Positions 33,137 through 42,240 are shown, counted from the stretch's first letter. The stretch is 54,112 nt of DNA from Pseudomonadota bacterium (GCA_023430065.1 JAEZCG010000023.1:1-54112); one strand, 5' to 3'. The notes: a model not told the origin generated them from the sequence alone. Numbers and translations: made by a program.

Positions 33137-33805
33137 ATGGACCTTGCAGAACTCAAGGAAAGGCTGATCGCGAATTATCCGGCATTCGCGGCCATGCCGG
33201 CGTCGCTGATGGAGTTCACCCTGCGCAACGCCGCCGTGCGCAGCGTGCCCGCCGGCACCGTGATGTTCGACGAGCAGAACCCCTGCCAGGCGTTTCCGAT
33301 GCTCCTCGACGGCGTGATCCGGGTGTCGAAGGTCGCCGCGAACGGGCGGGAACTGCAGCTCTACCGGGTGGTGCCGGGCGAGGCGTGCATTCTGTCCACC
33401 AGCTGCATGCTCGGCACCACGGCCTACACCGCACGCGGCGTTGCCGAAACGCCGGTGACCCTGCTTGCGCTGACCGCCCCGGTGTTCAATCGCCTGCTCA
33501 GCGAATTCGAGCCGTTTCGCCGTTACGTCTTCTCGTTGTTTTCCGAGCGCATCATCGACCTGATGCAACTGGTCGAGGCCATCGCCTTCCACCGTCTGGA
33601 TCAGCGCCTCGCTTCGCTCCTCCTGGGCAAGGGCAAGGTGATCCACGTCACGCACCAGGCTCTGGCGGACGAACTGGGCAGCGTGCGCGAGATTGTCAGC
33701 CGGCTGCTGAAGAGTTTTGCCGAGCAGGGTCTCGTGTCCCTGGGGCGTGAGCAGATCGAGATCGTGGACCCCGCCCGCCTGCGCCACGTGGCAGCGCCTG
33801 CCTGA
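33137..33805 (+). CDS. Crp/Fnr-family transcriptional regulator
   Basis: A 222-residue regulator with an N-terminal cyclic-nucleotide-like beta-barrel (about residues 18-130), a long dimer helix, and a C-terminal winged helix-turn-helix (VTHQALADELGSVREIVSRLLKSF). The recognition helix has the E-x-x-S-R pattern of Fnr-type proteins. The N-terminus lacks the four spaced cysteines of an oxygen-sensing Fnr; there are two Cys in the barrel (CILSTSC) that might sense redox, but this is speculative. It lies directly before a small DUF2892 gene, and a perfect palindrome sits between them, suggesting local control. Confidence 0.88.
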   Translation: MDLAELKERLIANYPAFAAMPASLMEFTLRNAAVRSVPAGTVMFDEQNPCQAFPMLLDGVIRVSKVAANGRELQLYRVVPGEACILSTSCMLGTTAYTARGVAETPVTLLALTAPVFNRLLSEFEPFRRYVFSLFSERIIDLMQLVEAIAFHRLDQRLASLLLGKGKVIHVTHQALADELGSVREIVSRLLKSFAEQGLVSLGREQIEIVDPARLRHVAAPA

Positions 33806-33859
33806 TCGCCGCCGCCGGAGCCCTCGATGCCGCTTCGCAACCTTCTTCGGCGCGGCTGT

Positions 33860-33873
33860 GTAACCTGGGTTAC
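33860..33873 (+). promoter_or_regulatory. Perfect palindrome GTAACC-TG-GGTTAC, putative Crp/Fnr operator
   Basis: A perfect inverted repeat with 6-base arms and a 2-base spacer, 72 bases before the DUF2892 ATG. Its size and dyad centre fit a Crp/Fnr-class site at an activating position, and the adjacent upstream gene encodes such a regulator. The arms differ from the textbook Fnr half-site TTGAT. Confidence 0.5.
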
Positions 33874-33944
33874 TGACCTCGTCCCCGGGGAGTGAAAGAA
33901 TCGCGTTGCGCACAGGGCGCATGAGACAGCCGGAGGCGGTCGAA

Positions 33945-34157
33945 ATGAAGCGCAACGTCGGGGGAATCGACAAAGTATTACGTATCGTGGTGGGCCTGGG
34001 GCTGCTGAGCCTGCTGGCTCTGGCCGAGGGATCGGCCAAGTGGCTCGGACTGATCGGGCTGGTGCCACTGGGCACCGCCCTGCTGGGCTACTGTCCGCTA
34101 TATGCCATCCTGGGGCTGAGCACCTGCCCGGCTTCCGGCAAGTCCCGCCAGGCGTGA
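33945..34157 (+). CDS. DUF2892 (YgaP-like) small membrane protein
   Basis: A 70-residue inner-membrane protein with the DUF2892 start MKRNVGGIDKVLRIVVGLGLL, two membrane helices and the GYCPLYAILGLSTCP end that is typical of the family. In E. coli the same domain is fused to rhodanese in YgaP, which links it to sulfur or thiosulfate chemistry, but stand-alone members have no assigned role. GGAGGCGGTCGAA precedes the ATG. It follows the Crp/Fnr gene and palindrome, which suggests that regulator controls it. Confidence 0.88.
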   Translation: MKRNVGGIDKVLRIVVGLGLLSLLALAEGSAKWLGLIGLVPLGTALLGYCPLYAILGLSTCPASGKSRQA

Positions 34158-34175
34158 GTGGCGTTCCCGGCCCGC

Positions 34176-34466
34176 TCAGCGCGCGGGTATGACGGCGATC
34201 AGCCGGCGGATGAACGGGTAGACGGCAAGCGCCGCGCTCGCCAGCTTGAGTGCGCGCCGCGGCCGGGCGACGATCAGCGCGCCCGCGGCCACGGCAGCGA
34301 CGGTGAGGGCGGCGGAAAGGCGCGGTGCGAACCTGCGTCCGACCAGGCGTGACCATCCTGCACGGCGCAGATCGTGAAGTTCGAGCGTGAGCAAGGCGCG
34401 CTGTGCGTCGCTGAGCGCGACGAGCGCTTCACGACGCCGGGCCAGGTTGCGAAGCACCCCGATCAC
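34176..34466 (-). CDS. YqjK-like protein
   Basis: A 96-residue protein, last gene of the yqjD-yqjE-yqjK-like set. The N-terminal helix RRREALVALSDAQRALLTLELHDLRR is the YqjK pattern, and residues 51-66 and 72-92 form weak membrane segments. The start is GTG 34466, overlapping the preceding stop (GTGA). YqjD-family proteins tether ribosomes to the inner membrane in E. coli in stationary phase; YqjK itself is unassigned. Confidence 0.7.
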   Translation of the reverse strand: MIGVLRNLARRREALVALSDAQRALLTLELHDLRRAGWSRLVGRRFAPRLSAALTVAAVAAGALIVARPRRALKLASAALAVYPFIRRLIAVIPAR

Positions 34467-34879
34467 GGACGCGTCCTCATCGCCTCACGGTCGCGGCGCA
34501 GCTGCGAGAGCGTCGCTTCGAAGGGCCTGGCCTTCATGCGCAGCGTGCGCGACATCGACCACAACGTCAGGGCGCCGAGGATCATGAAGAACATCCCGGC
34601 CGCCGCCAGGCCGAGCAGCGGATGGTGCTGCCAGAGGGAGAGGACGAGCGCCGCGGCAAGCAGTCCCACACCGATCGTCATCGCCAGCAGAACGGCGCCG
34701 GCCGCGACCAGCAGCACGCCGAAGCGCAGCAGTTCCTCGCGCAACTCGGTGCCCAGCAGGTCGACGCGGGTGTGAAGCAGATCGAGCAGCGCAGCGAGCA
34801 GCTTGTGCACGCGGCCCGAGGCGGGCTGCCCCCCGTCCGCGCTTGCGGCCGTGGCGCTGGGCGCCGAGGACGTCGTCAC
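34463..34879 (-). CDS. YqjE / phage-holin-like (Actinobacterial Holin-X) superfamily membrane protein
   Basis: A 138-residue membrane protein with a polar N-terminus, the conserved helix LLDLLHTRVDLLGTELREE, two strongly hydrophobic helices (GVLLVAAGAVLLAMTIGVGL and LGLAAAGMFFMILGALTL), and a basic C-terminus. The GTG at 34879 is preferred; it lies 13 bases after the upstream DUF883 stop. The name holin-X is historical; there are no phage genes here. Confidence 0.75.
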   Translation of the reverse strand: MTTSSAPSATAASADGGQPASGRVHKLLAALLDLLHTRVDLLGTELREELLRFGVLLVAAGAVLLAMTIGVGLLAAALVLSLWQHHPLLGLAAAGMFFMILGALTLWSMSRTLRMKARPFEATLSQLRRDREAMRTRP

Positions 34880-34892
34880 GCCGGGTTCCCGC

Positions 34893-35195
34893 TCAGCGAC
34901 GACCCAGCAGGAATCCGAGCAGGAAGGCAATCCCCGCGCCCACTGCAATCGCTTGCCAGGGATTCTCGTGCACATAGCGATCGGTCGCGCGGGCGCTGTC
35001 TCCGACGCGCGCCTTCATCTCGCCTCCCAGGTCTTCCAGCCGTGCCCGGGCCGTGCGTAACGACTCCTCGGCGCGCTGGCGCGCTTCAGCCACGCGCTCG
35101 CCCGTCTGGTTGGCGGTGGCCCGGACCAGTTCTTCCACGTCCGCCGCGACGACCCGAAGGTCCTCGATCAGTTTGTCCTTGTTTGCCGTATCCAT
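34893..35195 (-). CDS. DUF883 (ElaB/YqjD) membrane-anchored protein
   Basis: A 100-residue protein: a long amphipathic helix (residues 1-75, LRVVAADVEELVRATANQTG) followed by YVHENPWQAIAVGAGIAFLLG and a terminal arginine pair, the exact YqjD/ElaB architecture of a C-tail-anchored protein. In E. coli this family binds ribosomes and is induced in stationary phase. The GGGAGGTAATC site before the ATG is strong. It leads the three-gene yqj-like operon. Confidence 0.88.
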   Translation of the reverse strand: MDTANKDKLIEDLRVVAADVEELVRATANQTGERVAEARQRAEESLRTARARLEDLGGEMKARVGDSARATDRYVHENPWQAIAVGAGIAFLLGFLLGRR

Positions 35196-35392
35196 GATTA
35201 CCTCCCAAAACGGTATGACATTGCCGCCGTCGCGGTCGCACGCGCTGCGACCTTGTCATCGATGGTATCGTCGCACCGGGTAGACCGCAACCGCGTATCG
35301 GGAACAGTGGGATTGCGCGAGACGCAAATGGTTCAGCCATCCGGGTGTTCCGGCCTCGGCGCATCGCAGCGGTCGACAAGTCGCGGGCAGGT

Positions 35393-36073
35393 ATGCAGCG
35401 GATTGCGCAGGCAGGCAGGCAGGATCTGGTCATTCTCGTCCACGGGCTGTGGATGCACGGCGTGGCGTGCGCCCCGCTCGCGCACCGGTTGCGTCGCGCC
35501 GGCTTTCGCGTCGCCCTGTTTTCCTATCGATCCCTGCGCTGGTCGTTGAACGACATCGGCGATCGCCTGCACGCGTATGCGCACCCGCGCGCGGCGGCGC
35601 CTGTACATTTCGTCGGCCACAGCCTGGGCGGGCTCGCGATCCTGAACATGCTCGCGCGATACCGCGCTTTCCCGGCCGGGCGCGTCGTGCTGCTCGGCAG
35701 TCCCTGCAACGATTGTGAGTCGGCGCGACAACTGGGCGCGCGCCGCGGCGGCAATCTTCTCCTGGGCCGCGCCCTGCGCGACTGGTCCCCCGCCCAGGGC
35801 GAGGCGGTGGCGCGCCAGGTCCCGATCGGCATCGTCGCCGGTACGCGCCGCATCGGCATGGGCCGGTTTTTCGTGTCCCTGGCCGGACCGAACGACGGCG
35901 TCGTGCTGGTGAGCGAGACGGCGCTGCGCGGCGCCGCCGATCGCCTCGTCCTGTCCGTGTCCCACTCCGGACTGCTGCTCTCCCGCACCGTCGCCGAGCA
36001 AACCGTGCGCTTCCTGGACGAAGGCAGGTTTGCACACGAGCTGGCCGTTCGCCCGGTATCGTCGCTGCGCTGA
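35393..36073 (+). CDS. Lipase-like alpha/beta hydrolase
   Basis: A 226-residue cytoplasmic hydrolase with VILVHGLWMHG (oxyanion), nucleophile elbow G75-H76-S77-L-G-G, and a late SVSHSGLLLS in which the His may complete the triad. The layout is that of PGAP1-like or triacylglycerol-lipase-like esterases. GGGCAGGT precedes ATG 35393, which is preferred to a GTG at 35345. The next gene follows by 15 bases, so the two are probably an operon. Confidence 0.8.
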   Translation: MQRIAQAGRQDLVILVHGLWMHGVACAPLAHRLRRAGFRVALFSYRSLRWSLNDIGDRLHAYAHPRAAAPVHFVGHSLGGLAILNMLARYRAFPAGRVVLLGSPCNDCESARQLGARRGGNLLLGRALRDWSPAQGEAVARQVPIGIVAGTRRIGMGRFFVSLAGPNDGVVLVSETALRGAADRLVLSVSHSGLLLSRTVAEQTVRFLDEGRFAHELAVRPVSSLR

Positions 36074-36088
36074 ATCGTCCGACTCGCC

Positions 36089-37144
36089 GTGCTTCCGATC
36101 TCCCGACTCCTGCTGCTGCTCCTCGGCGTGCTTGCTGCCGCGAGCGGCGGATGCAGTTCCATCGGCTACTACTGGCAGGCGATGCGCGGGCAGCTGGAAC
36201 TGATGCACAAGGCGCGGTCCATTGCAGACGTCATTGCCGACCCGGATACGCCGGACGAGCTCAAGGGGACGCTGTCGCAGATCCAGTCGATGCGCGACTT
36301 CGCCAGCCGCGAACTGGCGCTTCCCGACAACGGCAGCTACCGCCGCTACGCTGATCTCGGTCGTCCTTTCGTCGTGTGGAACGTCTTCGCCACCGACGAG
36401 TTCTCCACGCGTCCCAACGAATGGTGCTTCCCCGTTGCCGGCTGCGTCGGCTATCGCGGCTACTTTCGGGAAGACGACGCGCGCGCCTTCGCACGCGATC
36501 AGGCCAGACGAGGGTTCGACGTGTATGTCGGCGGCGTCCCCGCCTATTCGACCCTGGGCTGGCTGAACGATCCCGTGCTCAGTACCTTCATCCACTACCC
36601 GTCGGTGGAGGTGGCCCGGTTGATCTTCCATGAACTGTCGCACCAGGTCGTCTACGTCGAGGGCGATACCACGTTCAACGAGTCCTTCGCGGTGGCGGTC
36701 GAGAACGAGGGGGTGCGGCGCTGGGTGCGGGTGCACGGAACGGACGACATGCGGCGCGCGTTCGAGCAGGCGCAATCGCGCAAGGGCGACTTCCTGGCCC
36801 TGATCGAGCGAACGCGTGCCAGGCTCGACGCGTTGTACGGCGAAAGCGGACTGGATTCGATGCAGATGCGGCAACGCAAGGTGCAGGTGTTCGACGACAT
36901 GCGCACCGAGTACGCGGCGCTGAAGCGTGCCTGGGGCGGATTCGCCGGCTACGACTGGTGGTTCGCCGAGCCCCTGAACAACGCGCAGCTGGCCTCGGTG
37001 GCGATGTACACGCAGCTGGTTGCCGGATTCGAGGCGCTGCTGCGCGACAGCGCCGGCGACATGCGGGCGTTCTACGAAGAGGTTGCCAGGCTCGCGAAGC
37101 TGCCCGAGCCGGCGCGCACCGCGCGCCTCTCGGGCGGCGATTGA
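36089..37144 (+). CDS. Putative zinc aminopeptidase lipoprotein (Pfam 'Aminopep')
   Basis: A 351-residue lipoprotein: lipobox ASGGC with C22, then a metallopeptidase domain. The zinc motif is H181-E-L-S-H185, with a likely third ligand E198 in TTFNESFAVAVENEG. The start GCSSIGYYWQAMRGQLELMHK is characteristic of this predicted aminopeptidase family in proteobacteria, for which no substrate is known. The start codon is GTG 36089. The stop lies 11 bases from the convergent Sel1 gene's stop. Confidence 0.85.
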   Translation: MLPISRLLLLLLGVLAAASGGCSSIGYYWQAMRGQLELMHKARSIADVIADPDTPDELKGTLSQIQSMRDFASRELALPDNGSYRRYADLGRPFVVWNVFATDEFSTRPNEWCFPVAGCVGYRGYFREDDARAFARDQARRGFDVYVGGVPAYSTLGWLNDPVLSTFIHYPSVEVARLIFHELSHQVVYVEGDTTFNESFAVAVENEGVRRWVRVHGTDDMRRAFEQAQSRKGDFLALIERTRARLDALYGESGLDSMQMRQRKVQVFDDMRTEYAALKRAWGGFAGYDWWFAEPLNNAQLASVAMYTQLVAGFEALLRDSAGDMRAFYEEVARLAKLPEPARTARLSGGD

Positions 37145-37154
37145 TCCTCTGGAT

Positions 37155-38237
37155 TCAGTCGCCCTTGCGCAGCCGGTCCGAGGCGAGGATGCCGCGCGCG
37201 CGCTTGTTGCCGTTGCCTGCCGCGCGCTCGAGCCATTTCCGGGCGATCTCCAGATCCCTGGGCACGCCGTCACCGTGCAGGTGGAACAGCGCGAGGTTGA
37301 GTTGCGCCTGCGCGTCGCGCTGATCGGCCGCCAGGCCGAACCAGCGCATCGCCAGCTCGGCGTCGCGCGGCACGCCGATGGCCTTGTCGTGAATCGAGCC
37401 GAGGTTGTACAGCGCGTCCCGGCGCCCGTCGCGCGCCGCCATCTCCAGGTATCGGAGGGCTGCGTCATAGTCGGCCGCGATGCCGGTGCCGTAGAGGTAG
37501 ACCGTGCCGAGGAACATGGCCGCCTCGGTGTCGCCGTCCTCGGCCGCGGGCCGGAGCAGGTCGACCGCCTCCTGGCCGCGCTCGTTGCCGATGGCATTGC
37601 GTGCTTGAACCACCGCCGCACTGGCGGGGGGCACGAAGCGCAGGCTGCCGAGAAAATGCTCGGCGACGTCGCCCAGGGCGGGCTGCGCGTCGGGCGCCGG
37701 GACGCGTTCGGCGAAACGCAGCGTGGCCACGATGTCCGGCCGGTCGGGCAGCACGCAACGCCGGCTCTCGACGATCAGCGTGCCGGTCCTGTCGTATCGC
37801 ACGCGGCGGTCGTCGAAGCGCGCGGTGGCTCGCACGCACAGGACGCCCTTGGGGCTGGACGCTTCCTGCCGGTAATCGACCAGGGTCATCGTCGACGCCT
37901 CCGGCGGGGCGGATTCCGCACGCCGCGTCACGCGCAGCAGATCGTCGGCGCGCAGGATGTCGTCGTCGAAACGTACCGAATCGATCAGGATCGCGGCGGT
38001 GCGCCCGTCGTCGTACTTCTTGCCCAATTCAGCGGATCTGGCGTCCTTGATGAACGAGGCCCAGTCCTCTCCATCGGGCGCCTGAATGACGAAGCTCTCG
38101 AACCACCACGGGGCGCCGGGATTGAGGATGGGATTGGGCAGAGGCTCCTCGTCGCGCTTGCCCGATTGCTGTGCCAGCGCGGAGGCTGCAAAGAGGGCGG
38201 CGAACAGGGCGACGAGCGAACGTGCGCGAAGCATCAT
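37155..38237 (-). CDS. Secreted Sel1-like-repeat protein
   Basis: A 360-residue protein with a signal peptide (to about SALAQQ), a unique region of some 190 residues with LIDSVRFDDDIL, LVDYRQEASSPKG and a Cys pair, and then Sel1-like repeats from about residue 215 (AAMFLGTVYLYGTGIAADYDAALRYLEMAA, ALYNLGSIHDKAIGVPRDAELAM, AQLNLALFHLHGDGVP). Sel1 repeats bind proteins. The role is unknown. The second-last methionine pair MM at 38234-38237 gives the signal-peptide start; the longer frame has no signal. Confidence 0.78.
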   Translation of the reverse strand: MMLRARSLVALFAALFAASALAQQSGKRDEEPLPNPILNPGAPWWFESFVIQAPDGEDWASFIKDARSAELGKKYDDGRTAAILIDSVRFDDDILRADDLLRVTRRAESAPPEASTMTLVDYRQEASSPKGVLCVRATARFDDRRVRYDRTGTLIVESRRCVLPDRPDIVATLRFAERVPAPDAQPALGDVAEHFLGSLRFVPPASAAVVQARNAIGNERGQEAVDLLRPAAEDGDTEAAMFLGTVYLYGTGIAADYDAALRYLEMAARDGRRDALYNLGSIHDKAIGVPRDAELAMRWFGLAADQRDAQAQLNLALFHLHGDGVPRDLEIARKWLERAAGNGNKRARGILASDRLRKGD

Positions 38238-38289
38238 GGGGATTCCGTGCCGGGTCCTGACCGCCCATTCTATGCCCGGCCTCACGCCT

Positions 38290-39903
38290 TCACGCGGCGG
38301 CGAACCCGAATCCCTTGCCGGGCGCGGCATCGATCAGCGCACGCGTGTAGGCCTCGCGCGGCTGCTCGAACACCTGCGCCACCGGCCCCTGTTCGATGAC
38401 CCGCCCGTGCTGCATCACCACGATGCGGTTGCAGATCTGTGCGGCGACGCGCAGGTCGTGCGTGATGAACACGATGGTCAGGTGCAGCCGCTGCTGAATC
38501 TCGTCGAGCAGGTCCAGAATCTGCGCCTGCACCGACACGTCAAGCGCGGAAACCGCCTCGTCGGCGATCAGCACCTGCGGCTCCACGGCGAGGGCGCGCG
38601 CGATGCAGATGCGCTGCCGCTGCCCGCCGGAGAACTCGTGGGGATAGCGTTGCAGGGCGTGCGTCGGCAGTCGCACCAGCTGCATCAGTTGCCGCGCCCT
38701 GTGCGTGGCGTCGGCACGCGAGATCCCGAAGTTCATCGGTCCCTCGACGATGGCGGCACCCACCGTGCGACGCGGGTTGAGCGAGCGGTAAGGATCCTGG
38801 AAGACCACCTGCACCTTGCGCCGGAACGCGCGGGCAGCGGCGCCGCGCAGGGAGGCGAGGGGTGTGCCGTCCAGTTCGATGCTTCCCTGGGTCGGTTCGA
38901 TCAGATTCGCGAGCATGCGTGCGAGCGTCGATTTCCCCGACCCCGACTCGCCCACGATGCCGAGTGTTTCACCGCGCCGGATGTCGACGTCCACGTCCTT
39001 CGCCGCCACCACCTCGCGACGCCCGCTGAGCCACCCGCCGGTCGCGAACACCTTGTTCACGCCGCGTGCCCGCATGGCGAACGCGACATCCTCCGGCAGC
39101 GGCGGCTTGCGCGACACCAGTGCGGGCACCGCGTGCAGCAGCATGCGGGTGTAGTCGTGGGACGGCGCGCCGAGGACCTCGCGGGCCTTGCCGGACTCGA
39201 CCAGCTCGCCCAGGCGCAGCACCGAGACGCCGTCAGCGATGTCGGCGACGACGCCGAAGTCGTGGGTGATGAACAGGACCGCGGTGCCGTTTTCGCGCTG
39301 CAGCTCGTGGATGAGCGCGAGGATCTCCGCCTGGGTGGTGACGTCGAGCGCCGTGGTCGGCTCGTCCGCGATCAGCAGCGCAGGCTTCAGGATCAGAGCC
39401 ATCGCGATCATGATGCGCTGGCGCTGGCCCCCCGAGAGCTGGTGCGGATAGGCGGCGAAGATGCGCGCCGGATCCGGCAGACGCACGTGCTCCAGCATTT
39501 CCAGGACGCGCGCGCGGCGCTGCCGCGGCGCCATCGAGGTGTGCTGCGACAGCAACTCGTCGATCTGGGCGCCGCAGCGCATGACCGGATTGAGCGCGGT
39601 CATCGGTTCCTGGAAGATCATCGCCATCTTCTCGCCGCGCAGTCGCCGCAGCCGCTCGCCGCTCGCTTCGAGCACATTCTCGCCGTTGAGCCACACGCGT
39701 CCGGCGACCGCAGACAGTCCACGCGGTAGCAGTCCCATGACGGTCTGGGCGATGATCGACTTGCCCGAGCCGGATTCGCCGACCAGGCAGCGCACTTCGC
39801 CGGCCTCTACGGTGAAGCCGACGTCGCGCACGGCGAGCGGGCGATCCGCCCCTGCCGGCAGGCGTACGGACAGGCTCTCGACGACGAGGACCGGCGTGCT
39901 CAT
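38290..39903 (-). CDS. ABC transporter ATP-binding protein, fused OppD-OppF type
   Basis: A 537-residue protein with two complete ABC ATPase domains, each with Walker A GESGSGKS (around residues 41 and 330), signature LSGGQRQR or FSGGQRQR, and Walker [13 protein letters not shown] or [12 protein letters not shown]. It powers uptake of a peptide, nickel or similar solute through the two permeases upstream. The first ATPase has the C-terminal oligopeptide-type extension with [12 protein letters not shown]. It overlaps the oppC-like stop by four bases (ATGA) and is last in the operon. Confidence 0.9.
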   Translation of the reverse strand: MSTPVLVVESLSVRLPAGADRPLAVRDVGFTVEAGEVRCLVGESGSGKSIIAQTVMGLLPRGLSAVAGRVWLNGENVLEASGERLRRLRGEKMAMIFQEPMTALNPVMRCGAQIDELLSQHTSMAPRQRRARVLEMLEHVRLPDPARIFAAYPHQLSGGQRQRIMIAMALILKPALLIADEPTTALDVTTQAEILALIHELQRENGTAVLFITHDFGVVADIADGVSVLRLGELVESGKAREVLGAPSHDYTRMLLHAVPALVSRKPPLPEDVAFAMRARGVNKVFATGGWLSGRREVVAAKDVDVDIRRGETLGIVGESGSGKSTLARMLANLIEPTQGSIELDGTPLASLRGAAARAFRRKVQVVFQDPYRSLNPRRTVGAAIVEGPMNFGISRADATHRARQLMQLVRLPTHALQRYPHEFSGGQRQRICIARALAVEPQVLIADEAVSALDVSVQAQILDLLDEIQQRLHLTIVFITHDLRVAAQICNRIVVMQHGRVIEQGPVAQVFEQPREAYTRALIDAAPGKGFGFAAA

Positions 39904-40841
39904 GGCCGGTCCCCCCGCTTCGAGAAGCGCGGATCGAGCGTGTCGCGCAACCCGTCGCCCAGCATGTTCACGGCGAGCACGGTGAGCGCGAGGAAGACGC
40001 CCGGGAACAGCACGTTGTGCGGATAGGTTTGGAACTGCAGCCTTCCCTCGGCCATGATGTTGCCCCAGGTGGGTACGTCCGTCGGCAGGCCCACGCCGAG
40101 AAAACTGAGGATCGCCTCGACCAGGATGGCCGAGGCGCAGATGTAGGTTCCCTGCACGATGAGCGGAGCGATCGTGTTGGGCAGGATGTGGCGCAGCATG
40201 AGCGCACCGGTGGAGGTGCCGATCGAGCGTGCCGCTTCCACGTAGGGCTCCTCGCGAATCGACAGCACCAGGGAGCGCACCAGCCGCACCACGCGCGGGA
40301 TCTCGGGAATGGTGATCGCCACGATCACCGTCCAGATCGAGGCGCGCCACAGCGCCACCAGTGCGATGGCGAGCAGGATGCCGGGGATGGCCATCAATCC
40401 GTCCATGACGCGCATGACCACGCCATCGAGCCAGCGGATGGTGCCGGCGGCCAGTCCGATCAGCACGCCGAGGAACAGGCTCATGAGCGCCACGGCGACG
40501 CCCACCACGAGCGAGACGCGTCCTCCGTAGAGCACGCGGCTGTAGATGTCGCGCCCGTAGCTATCCGTGCCCAGCCAGAACGTGTGCGCGAAGGTCTCGC
40601 CCGTGAGCAGCATCACCTCTGCGCTCGCGCCGGGAAGCAGGTCGCGATTGACAGGATCGATCAAGGAGGGGTCGATGGTGCCCAGGAGCGGGGCAGCCAG
40701 GGACGCGAGCAACAGGAGCGCGAGCACACCGCCGCCGATGCGTACCGACCAGTTGTGCGCGAGACGCCTCCAGGCGGTAGGGCGGCTTGACGGAGCGGGG
40801 ATGCCGCGCTCCGCGTCGAGTTCGGTGACGGCCGGATCCAT
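39900..40841 (-). CDS. ABC transporter permease, OppC/DppC type
   Basis: A 313-residue inner-membrane permease with an N-terminal cytoplasmic segment, a first helix at residues 33-54, and the permease signature EEPYVEAARSIGTSTGALMLRHILPN, the ATPase-contact loop. About six helices. It follows the oppB-like gene after one base. The length and the N-terminal OppC_N-like part match the DppC subfamily. Confidence 0.9.
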   Translation of the reverse strand: MDPAVTELDAERGIPAPSSRPTAWRRLAHNWSVRIGGGVLALLLLASLAAPLLGTIDPSLIDPVNRDLLPGASAEVMLLTGETFAHTFWLGTDSYGRDIYSRVLYGGRVSLVVGVAVALMSLFLGVLIGLAAGTIRWLDGVVMRVMDGLMAIPGILLAIALVALWRASIWTVIVAITIPEIPRVVRLVRSLVLSIREEPYVEAARSIGTSTGALMLRHILPNTIAPLIVQGTYICASAILVEAILSFLGVGLPTDVPTWGNIMAEGRLQFQTYPHNVLFPGVFLALTVLAVNMLGDGLRDTLDPRFSKRGDRP

Positions 40842-40842
40842 G

Positions 40843-41784
40843 TCAATAGCGAATCCGCGGATCGAGCGCGAGGTAGGACAGATCGATGGCGAGGTTGATC
40901 AGCACGTAGAAGACGGAGAACAGCAGGATCACGCCCTGGATCGTCGGAAAATCCCGAGCCAGCACGGCATCCACGGTGAGGCGTCCCAGCCCCGGGATCG
41001 CGAACACGCTTTCGGTGACCACCACGCCGCCGATGAGCAGGGCCAGGCCGATGCCGATCACGGTGACGATGGGCACCGCGGCGTTGGCCAGGGCGTGGCG
41101 CACCAGCACCCGCCGCTCCGGCAGCCCCTTGGCGCGCGCGGTGCGCACGAAATCCTCGGTCAGCGCCTCGGAGACGGCCGCCCGTGTGACGCGCGCGATC
41201 AGCGCGATGTAGATGACCGACAGGGTGAGCGCAGGCAGGATCAGGTGGCGGATGAACGGGCCGAACCCCTCGCCCAGTCGCTTGTAGCCCTGCACCGGCA
41301 ACCAGCCCAGGTGCAGCGATACCAGCCAGATCAGCAGATAGCCCAGCACGAATACCGGGATGGAGAACCCGAGCGTGGAGAATCCCATCAACGCCCGGTC
41401 GAGCCAGCCGCCGTGCCGCCACGCGGCGAGCACCCCGAGCGGAACCGCGATTGCGACCGCCAGTACGATCGTGCACGACGCAAGCGCGAGTGTCGGCTCC
41501 AGACGCTGGCTGATCAGCTCGGCAACCGACATGCGGAAGAAGAACGATTCGCCGAAATCCCCGCGCAGCACCTTGCCGAACCAGATCGTGAACTGCGTGA
41601 TGAGCGGCTCGTTCAGGCCGAGGCCCTCGCGGATCTGCTCGATCTGCTCGGTCGTGGCACTGTCGCCCGCGATCACCGCGGCCGGATCGCCGGGCGTCAG
41701 GCGCAGCAGCAGGAACACGAATACGGCGACCACCAGCAGGACCGGGATGGTCGCGAGCAGACGCGCGGTGAGAAAGCGAATCAG
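40843..41784 (-). CDS. ABC transporter permease, OppB/DppB type, probable CTG start
   Basis: A 313-residue permease with the family start IRFLTARLLATIPVLLVVAVFVF, six helices and the loop TEDFVRTARAKGLPERRVLVRHAL. Homologues begin M-I-R-F; here the codon at the Met position is CTG (41784-41782), and no ATG, GTG or TTG lies in frame between it and the first helix. The CTG overlaps the stop of the preceding 149-residue gene as CTGA, so translation would be coupled. An ATT at 41781 is a less likely alternative. Confidence 0.82.
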   Translation of the reverse strand: MIRFLTARLLATIPVLLVVAVFVFLLLRLTPGDPAAVIAGDSATTEQIEQIREGLGLNEPLITQFTIWFGKVLRGDFGESFFFRMSVAELISQRLEPTLALASCTIVLAVAIAVPLGVLAAWRHGGWLDRALMGFSTLGFSIPVFVLGYLLIWLVSLHLGWLPVQGYKRLGEGFGPFIRHLILPALTLSVIYIALIARVTRAAVSEALTEDFVRTARAKGLPERRVLVRHALANAAVPIVTVIGIGLALLIGGVVVTESVFAIPGLGRLTVDAVLARDFPTIQGVILLFSVFYVLINLAIDLSYLALDPRIRY

Positions 41785-42230
41785 CGCAGCGCCCCCATCT
41801 CCAGCATGGCCCCCATCGGCGTGGCGGTGGCCAGCGCCCGGTAGGCAGGGGAGGATTCGATGGCTTCCAGAAAGGCGTCGAGTGTTTCGTAGTCGGACGA
41901 TGCGGCACTGAAGCTGTGCAGATGCCCGAGGTTGCCGGGATCGAACATCAGCGTGACGCCGGCATTGAAGCTCGTCGCGCCGTCGCCTTGCGCCGGGGTC
42001 ACGCGCCGCATCAGGCTGAAGCGATAGCCCGTCGCACAGCCCTCCGACCACCCGCCGTAACGATAGACGAGCACGTCGGCCTGCACCGGCTGTCCGAGAC
42101 GGTCTGCCTTGACTCGCCGGTACCAGTCGAACACGAGCATGATCATCGGATCTGCGGTCAGCCCTTCGACCGGCACTTGGCGCTCGAGCAGGTACTGCTC
42201 GAGCGATGACAACAGCGCGTAGGCGTCCAT
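41781..42230 (-). CDS. Unknown 149-residue protein inside the ABC importer operon
   Basis: I do not recognise the family. It is a soluble protein without signal or membrane helix, with an N-terminal helix (DAYALLSSLEQYLLER), YRYGGWSEGCATGYRFSLMRRV, a central LMFDPGNLGHLHSFSAASSDYE and a Gly/Met-rich end. It lies 10 bases after the binding-protein stop and its own stop overlaps the oppB-like CTG, so it is embedded in the operon. It could be a substrate-processing enzyme or a dedicated accessory factor; nothing in the sequence decides. Confidence 0.75.
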   Translation of the reverse strand: MDAYALLSSLEQYLLERQVPVEGLTADPMIMLVFDWYRRVKADRLGQPVQADVLVYRYGGWSEGCATGYRFSLMRRVTPAQGDGATSFNAGVTLMFDPGNLGHLHSFSAASSDYETLDAFLEAIESSPAYRALATATPMGAMLEMGALR

Positions 42231-42240
42231 GCAGGCCCTC

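Noticed and set aside
34463..34879. Phage holin
   Set aside because: The gene lies in a yqjD-yqjE-yqjK-like operon and no phage genes occur.
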